Translations under genes and position numbers: made by a program
Origin: an uncultured Prevotella sp.
GTDB taxonomy: Bacteria; Bacteroidota; Bacteroidia; Bacteroidales; Bacteroidaceae
DNA: 10,679 nt
NCBI GenBank assembly: GCA_900553155.1
Contig: USCM01000046.1
Span: 1 to 10,679 of the forward strand
Direction of reading: 5' to 3'
Part shown: positions 6,690 through 10,679 of the stretch, in pieces
How the letters are laid out: the number at the start of each line of letters is the position of its first letter
Position numbering within the stretch: position 1 is the first letter of the stretch
The notes under the pieces: generated by a model
Databases searched by the model: none
The model's input: only the letters and a program-made list of their open reading frames with translations
What the model was told of the DNA's origin: nothing

Positions 6690-8672
6690 TTATGCTATTA
6701 TATTGTTGCCTAACAGTCGTGCCAACTTCGAGCGCAACTCGTGGGCTGTCTTGTACTCCTCCATCAGCTCCTTCAACCGCTCTACATCGCTTGCCGACTG
6801 CGAAATCTTAAGCTGCAGGTCCTTAAGGTGCATCTCAAGATAGTCCATGCGGAAGTCGTTGAGCAGGTGCTCCGTCTGCTGGCGCAACGCCTCGATGCGG
6901 TTGGTCTCTTCCACCCGCAACTCGTCGGCGTTCTTCTGGGTGTTGTCGGCAGCAGCCTTCTGCTCGTCAAGCAGGCGATATCGGTCGATGCAAAGCTCGG
7001 TTGCGACATTGGCTATGTTGATATCCTCATGATGAATGAAGAACTGCTCGGCACAGAACCCGTCGTCGCCGCTGTGAGCCACAGCCTCGGCAAGGATTTT
7101 GGCAAATAGCGGATTGGCAAACTTAAGGCCGTCGACACCCAAGTTGTAGTCGATGTACTGTGCTATATTGAGGCTCATCGTGTCGCCGTCCTCGGTCTCC
7201 ACATTATCATATATAACAGTGTCGCCGTGGCGGATGATAAGCTCGGCAAGCATGCGCTCTACCTTGGAAGCCTGCTGCAGGGGTGTAACCGGCTGCTGCA
7301 CGGGGTGTTGCACAGGCTTTGACGTCTGTTCGGCACGTGCCTCCTCGGGCGTGCGCTCCTCGCGGTTGTTGCGTATAAAGCCGTTGAGGGTGCTTATGAG
7401 CGTAGCCTCGTTGATGCCCATCCGCACCGAGCAATCGTGCAGATAGGTGTCGCGCAGGATGGGGTTGTTGACAAACGAGATGCTGCGTATTATGGAGTTG
7501 ATGGCCTCGGAGCGTTTAAGCGGGTCGCGCTCGTTGCGCAGCAAGAGGTCGGTCTTGAATTGTATGAAGTCGGTTTGATGCTCCTCGATGTACTTGCGGA
7601 AGTCGGCAGCCGTATGTTTTCTTGAGAAAGAGTCGGGGTCGTCGCCATCCGGCAAGAGCAAAACCTTGAGGTTCATGCCCTCCGACAGCAGCATATCTGT
7701 ACCTCGCATCGCCGCATGTATACCTGCGGCATCGCCGTCGTACAGCAATGTGATGTTGGAGGTGAATCGGTGCAGGATGTGTATCTGGTGTATGCTGAGG
7801 GCCGTACCCGAATTGGCAACCACATTCTCTATGCCGCACTGGTGCATCGACAAGACGTCGGTGTATCCCTCCACCATAAACACGCGGTCTTCCTTGGCTA
7901 TGGCTTTCTTTGCCTGGTATATGCCGTAGAGCTCGCGGTCTTTGTGATAGATATCCGAGTCGGGCGAGTTGACATACTTCTGGTTCACTCCTTTGGTGCG
8001 CGAGTCGAGCAGACGACCGCCAAATCCTACAACCTTTCCGCTGATGCCAATCCACGGAAATATCACACGTCCGGCATATCGGTCTATCAGCTCGCCCCGG
8101 TCGTTCTTGTAGCAGATGCCTGTCTTGAGTATAAACTCTTCCTTGTATCCCTTTCGCAAAGCCTCGGTGGCAAAGGCACGGCGGTCTTGTAGGTCGTAGC
8201 CCAGCTGAAACTTCTTGATGATGTCGTCTCTGAATCCACGGCTACGGAAGTATTGCATGCCTATGGCTATGCCGTCGGGATCGTTCTGCATCTTGTCCTG
8301 GAAGTACTTCATAGCCCACTCGTTGACAATGAACATACTCTCGCGCTCGCTCTGCTCACGCTTCTCGTTGTCGGTTAGCTCGCGCTCCTGTATCTCTATA
8401 TGATACTTCTTGGCAAGCCAGCGCAACGCTTCGGGATACGTCATCTGCTCGTGCTCCATGATGAAGCCAACCGGATTGCCTCCCTTGCCACATCCAAAGC
8501 AGTGGCACATGCCACGACCTGGCGACACGTAGAAAGACGGCGTCTTCTCGTCGTGGAAAGGACACAGGCCCTTATAGTTTGCTCCGCTGCGGCGCAGCGT
8601 AACAAACTCGGACACTACCTCTACGATATTGGCGGCATCCTTGATTCTTTCTACTGTTGCGTGATCTATCAT
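6690..8672 (-). CDS. dnaG: DNA primase
   Basis: DnaG synthesises RNA primers at the replication fork in partnership with the DnaB helicase. The 660-aa protein has the standard order. The N-terminal zinc finger is Cys37-x2-His40 ... Cys58-x2-Cys61 (CPFHDEKTPSFYVSPG, then CFGCGKGGN). The RNA polymerase core includes YVNSPDSDIYHKDRELYG (233-250). The TOPRIM part has the acidic residues Glu268 (MVEGYTDV) and Asp312/Asp314 (YDGDAAG). A flexible Pro/Gln-rich linker spans about 436-470 and leads into a charged, helical C-terminal region (about 471-660) in the position of the DnaB-binding domain. The start is firm: MIDHATVERIKDAANIVEVV is a near-consensus DnaG N-terminus, and its ATG overlaps the preceding gene's TGA by 4 nt. 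Being inside an operon with deazapurine genes is not the classical rpsU-dnaG-rpoD order. Confidence 0.98.
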   Translation of the reverse strand: MIDHATVERIKDAANIVEVVSEFVTLRRSGANYKGLCPFHDEKTPSFYVSPGRGMCHCFGCGKGGNPVGFIMEHEQMTYPEALRWLAKKYHIEIQERELTDNEKREQSERESMFIVNEWAMKYFQDKMQNDPDGIAIGMQYFRSRGFRDDIIKKFQLGYDLQDRRAFATEALRKGYKEEFILKTGICYKNDRGELIDRYAGRVIFPWIGISGKVVGFGGRLLDSRTKGVNQKYVNSPDSDIYHKDRELYGIYQAKKAIAKEDRVFMVEGYTDVLSMHQCGIENVVANSGTALSIHQIHILHRFTSNITLLYDGDAAGIHAAMRGTDMLLSEGMNLKVLLLPDGDDPDSFSRKHTAADFRKYIEEHQTDFIQFKTDLLLRNERDPLKRSEAINSIIRSISFVNNPILRDTYLHDCSVRMGINEATLISTLNGFIRNNREERTPEEARAEQTSKPVQHPVQQPVTPLQQASKVERMLAELIIRHGDTVIYDNVETEDGDTMSLNIAQYIDYNLGVDGLKFANPLFAKILAEAVAHSGDDGFCAEQFFIHHEDINIANVATELCIDRYRLLDEQKAAADNTQKNADELRVEETNRIEALRQQTEHLLNDFRMDYLEMHLKDLQLKISQSASDVERLKELMEEYKTAHELRSKLARLLGNNIIA

Positions 8673-9742
8673 TGCTTATTCTTTAGGTATTCGGCGAAGA
8701 TGCGTGCGGCACTCTCCACCTTTGCAGCGCATGGGCGCTTTTTATAGTATTCGGCTGTCCGGGCAGAAGCCTCATACGACGATTGTGCCTTGTCGTGACC
8801 CTTGAGGCCCAGTATCTCGGCACAGATGAGCGAGCCGTTCTGCTCCTTCGACTTGGCAAGCAAGTCCTGCACAACCTTATAGCAAGCCGACTTGCCTTCG
8901 CGGTCGGAGCCCTCGGTCTGTCCGCAGTCGAGTCCGACGAGCGTAACGATGCCCGACACGGCGCCGCACATCATACGCATACGGCCAACTCCACCACCAA
9001 ATCCGGCGCCAATGCGCTTTGCAAGGTTGTCGTCGAGGCCGTAGATATCGGCAAATGCAGCCACAACCGACTGACAACAGCCATAGCCTTGCATAAAGTT
9101 GTCGACGGCTCGCTGCACACGGTCGTCCAAACTGACCTGTGCCTTGGCTATTATCTCACGCAACTCGCGCTCGTATTGCACGGCATCCTTAAACCAGATG
9201 CCATACATTCCGTATGCCCGGGCAGCCTCGATATTCTCTATCTTGTCGTCGGCAAAGACACACTCTTCAGGTTTCAAGCCGAGTTTGCGGCACGTCAGCT
9301 CGTATATCTCGCGCTCGGGCTTTACCACATGCTCCTCTGAAGACACTATTCTGCCGTCGAGCAACTTGAAGATTGGGTATTGCTTCATCGTCTCATGCAC
9401 CTTGCTGCACCAGTTGGTAAGACCGTAGAGCTTATATCCCTCTGCCTTCAACTTCACGAGCAAGGCACGCATACCGGGTATCTCGCCAAGCACAAACTCG
9501 GTGTAATGGTCGCCAAACTGGCGTATCTCGTCCTTCCACTGCGGCATTGCCTGCTGCATATCGGATATTATCTGGTCAAAGGTACGGTCCTCGCGGTCGA
9601 GTCGCTCGTTCCACTTGTCGTCCATCAGGTGATGGTAGAAGTCTTCGGACACTTCATGGCTCTTGAAGAATCGGTCGACAACAACGAAGTAATCATAGTC
9701 GACCAAGACCTTACCAAAATCAAAAATCAGATTCTTTATCAT
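8669..9742 (-). CDS. Fusion protein: HAD-superfamily phosphatase plus C_GCAxxG_C_C domain
   Basis: The 357-aa protein has two parts. Residues 1 to about 200 are a HAD subfamily IA phosphatase of the YihX-like type: motif I FDFGKVLVD (Asp8, with Gly10 where many HADs have the second Asp), motif II LTN (Thr109), motif III Lys141 (VVKPE) and motif IV FADD (Asp165/Asp166). These suggest hydrolysis of a small phosphorylated metabolite in the cytoplasm; the substrate is unknown. Residues about 205-357 match the C_GCAxxG_C_C family: GYGCCQSVVAAF (Cys222/223), GAGFGGGVGRM..MCGAVSG (Cys259), Cys273, Cys287, GSLICAEILG (Cys307) and KRPCAAK (Cys338). That family is poorly characterised and suspected to be redox- or metal-linked. 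No frameshift or stop lies between the parts, so it is one continuous reading frame. It starts 9 nt after the previous gene, behind a purine-rich AAGAAGAA leader, and overlaps dnaG by 4 nt (ATGA). Confidence 0.88.
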   Translation of the reverse strand: MIKNLIFDFGKVLVDYDYFVVVDRFFKSHEVSEDFYHHLMDDKWNERLDREDRTFDQIISDMQQAMPQWKDEIRQFGDHYTEFVLGEIPGMRALLVKLKAEGYKLYGLTNWCSKVHETMKQYPIFKLLDGRIVSSEEHVVKPEREIYELTCRKLGLKPEECVFADDKIENIEAARAYGMYGIWFKDAVQYERELREIIAKAQVSLDDRVQRAVDNFMQGYGCCQSVVAAFADIYGLDDNLAKRIGAGFGGGVGRMRMMCGAVSGIVTLVGLDCGQTEGSDREGKSACYKVVQDLLAKSKEQNGSLICAEILGLKGHDKAQSSYEASARTAEYYKKRPCAAKVESAARIFAEYLKNKQ

Positions 9743-9751
9743 TTCTTCTTA

Positions 9752-10474
9752 CTATTGTGTAATACCCTCCTTGCGCACCAGTTCGTCGAAGGTGCGGTCC
9801 ATTTCGGACGTCATCACCGTAAAGTTGTGCTCGTTAAGACATACCTTGAGGAACATAGCCGCAAGCTCGTCGTCGTCCTCAAACTGCACCGCCTCGTCGA
9901 GAAGCAGCACGTTCATGGCGTCGATAAGCAGACGGAAGAGCGAAGCCTGTCTAACCGACTTGCGTCCTTCGGTGCCTCGGCGCAGTCCGCGGGCATAGGC
10001 ATACATCACAACACGCACGGTAAGCTCTATGGCACGGTCGGTGTCAATGCCCTCGGCGTCGGCACCATTTCCATGTGTATAGCTAATGAGGTGGTCGGCG
10101 GTGGTGGCATAACGGCCTGCAAGCAGATTGGAGAAGTTGCGCTTATACTCGGCAACCATAGCCTCGTACATGGCATCCGAGGCACAGGCAGTCTTCACAA
10201 GTGTCATCATGTCGTCGCCACGCTGTTGTGCCTCACGCACCACACGCTCTATATCGGCATACTCGAAGTTCATCGCTGCCAACGGAAAGAAGAGGGTATC
10301 AAAAAACACGGGGGCTATGTGCTCGTAATGCTCAAGCATAAGTTTCTTTACTGTCTGCGCGCTGTTGCGGTCTTCGGCTTTCTCGATATGGCTGTTGTCG
10401 ATAATTCCCGACGAGAACGACTCGAAGAAGGAGCGCACCAAGGCGGCAAGAAGCTTGTATTTATCTGTCTTCAT
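9752..10474 (-). CDS. Hypothetical protein, 240 aa, mostly helical
   Basis: I do not recognise this family. The product is a soluble, charged protein with no signal peptide, membrane segment or obvious metal motif. Patterns suggest an all-helical fold: alternating hydrophobic residues in KYKLLAALVRSFFESF (5-20) and VKKLMLEHYEHIAPVFFDTLFF (42-63), and a very acidic stretch FEDDDELA near 188-195. The start is set at 10474 (MKTDKYKLLA). The same frame stays open upstream to an ATG at 10585, but that extension would run through the promoter and the tRNA terminator and translates into an unlikely AT-rich peptide. It is the first gene of the minus-strand unit, about 50 nt after the predicted transcription start, and is followed after 9 nt by the HAD fusion gene. 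Codon use looks like its neighbours', so it is very likely a real gene. Confidence 0.8.
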   Translation of the reverse strand: MKTDKYKLLAALVRSFFESFSSGIIDNSHIEKAEDRNSAQTVKKLMLEHYEHIAPVFFDTLFFPLAAMNFEYADIERVVREAQQRGDDMMTLVKTACASDAMYEAMVAEYKRNFSNLLAGRYATTADHLISYTHGNGADAEGIDTDRAIELTVRVVMYAYARGLRRGTEGRKSVRQASLFRLLIDAMNVLLLDEAVQFEDDDELAAMFLKVCLNEHNFTVMTSEMDRTFDELVRKEGITQ

Positions 10475-10530
10475 AAGTGGTGTATACTGATATTTGTTTG
10501 TTGCTATTAACGGCTGTTTGTTATTTGCTA

Positions 10531-10561
10531 CAAAATTACATAAAAAACAAACAACATCAAA
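10531..10561 (-). promoter_or_regulatory. Bacteroidota-type sigma promoter for the dnaG-que operon
   Basis: On the minus strand, a -33 TTTG (10558-10561) is separated by exactly 19 nt from a -7 TAATTTTG (10531-10538). This matches the Bacteroidetes housekeeping consensus TTTG / TAnnTTTG at its preferred spacing. It lies just downstream of the tRNA terminator and upstream of the ATG at 10474, giving a predicted 5' leader of about 50 nt. It is the best promoter in the window and probably drives the hypothetical gene, the HAD fusion, dnaG, queD and queE. Confidence 0.75.
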
Positions 10562-10572
10562 GTTTAAGGCAT

Positions 10573-10610
10573 AAAAAAAGGACAAGACTCTTTTACAAGT
10601 CCTGTCCTTT
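10573..10610 (-). terminator. Rho-independent terminator of tRNA-Thr
   Basis: Arms at 10598-10610 and 10577-10589 pair over 13 bp with one G-U, closing an 8-nt loop. In minus-strand RNA the stem is followed by a run of seven U (10573-10579). It lies 15 nt past the tRNA 3' end and just ahead of the next promoter, so it separates the tRNA transcript from the dnaG unit. Confidence 0.88.
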
Positions 10611-10625
10611 ACTATTTCCTTGAAG

Positions 10626-10679
10626 AGCCTCTTGTCGGATTCGAACCAACGACCCCGAGATTACAAATCACGTGCTCTG
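10626..10679 (-). tRNA. tRNA-Thr(UGU), 5' part cut by window edge
   Basis: Read on the minus strand, the visible part begins in the 3' half of the D arm (CAGAGCA). It has an anticodon loop TTTGTAA with anticodon TGT at 10663-10665, which reads ACA. The T arm has a GTTGG/CCGAC stem around loop TTCGAAT. The 3' acceptor strand is AAGAGGC (10627-10633) with discriminator T at 10626. The anticodon stem CGTGA/TCTCG has one T-T mismatch. CCA is not encoded (the next bases are CTT), so it must be added after transcription. The 5' acceptor strand and most of the D arm lie beyond the window. Confidence 0.9.

Noticed and set aside
9380..10510. 376-codon plus-strand open frame across the HAD fusion and the hypothetical gene
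   Set aside because: It spans two minus-strand genes and the gap between them, with a His/Val/Leu-rich composition. The minus-strand HAD motifs and operon spacing are far stronger evidence.
10475..10585. 37-codon N-terminal extension of the hypothetical protein (ATG at 10585)
   Set aside because: The extension would contain the -33/-7 promoter and start inside the tRNA terminator. The ATG at 10474 is the sensible start.

Overview
This window looks like a chromosomal segment from a Bacteroidota genome, most likely order Bacteroidales and probably Prevotella-like. The evidence is a bifunctional Fkp, a perfect Bacteroidota-type promoter (TTTG, 19 nt, TAATTTTG), A-rich leaders without clear Shine-Dalgarno sites, and tight head-to-tail gene packing. 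No phage, insertion sequence, CRISPR array or defence module is visible, and the gene content is mostly core metabolism.

Layout. The left edge (2-154, plus strand) is the end of an L-rhamnose/L-fucose mutarotase-family gene. It is followed on the same strand by fkp (208-2970), the salvage enzyme that turns free L-fucose into GDP-L-fucose. This unit meets, tail to tail, a long minus-strand gene train. A 21-bp hairpin (3019-3067) sits between the two and overlaps the last codons of the first minus-strand gene. Read in transcription order from the right edge, the minus strand carries: a partial tRNA-Thr(UGU) with its intrinsic terminator; a promoter; an unidentified 240-aa protein; a fusion of a HAD phosphatase with a C_GCAxxG_C_C domain; dnaG (primase); queD and queE (queuosine precursor synthesis); cls (cardiolipin synthase); and a secreted sialidase.

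Spacing on the minus strand is 9 nt, a 4-nt ATGA overlap, 19 nt, 3 nt, 51 nt and 53 nt. The first five genes therefore look like one transcription unit starting at the promoter at 10531-10561. cls and the sialidase may be read through from it or have promoters I could not identify.

How the genes work together. The plus-strand pair fits one short pathway: anomer interconversion of a deoxysugar, then its phosphorylation and GDP activation, giving GDP-fucose for capsule or glycoprotein fucosylation. The sialidase would release sialic acid from host or dietary glycans outside the cytoplasm. Fucose and sialic acid are both terminal mucin sugars, so the convergent genes suggest a glycan-using host-associated lifestyle, although the link is inferred from adjacency. 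QueD and QueE catalyse consecutive steps toward 7-carboxy-7-deazaguanine. I did not find a clearly new biological system. The best leads are the HAD/C_GCAxxG_C_C fusion and the unknown protein at the head of the primase operon.
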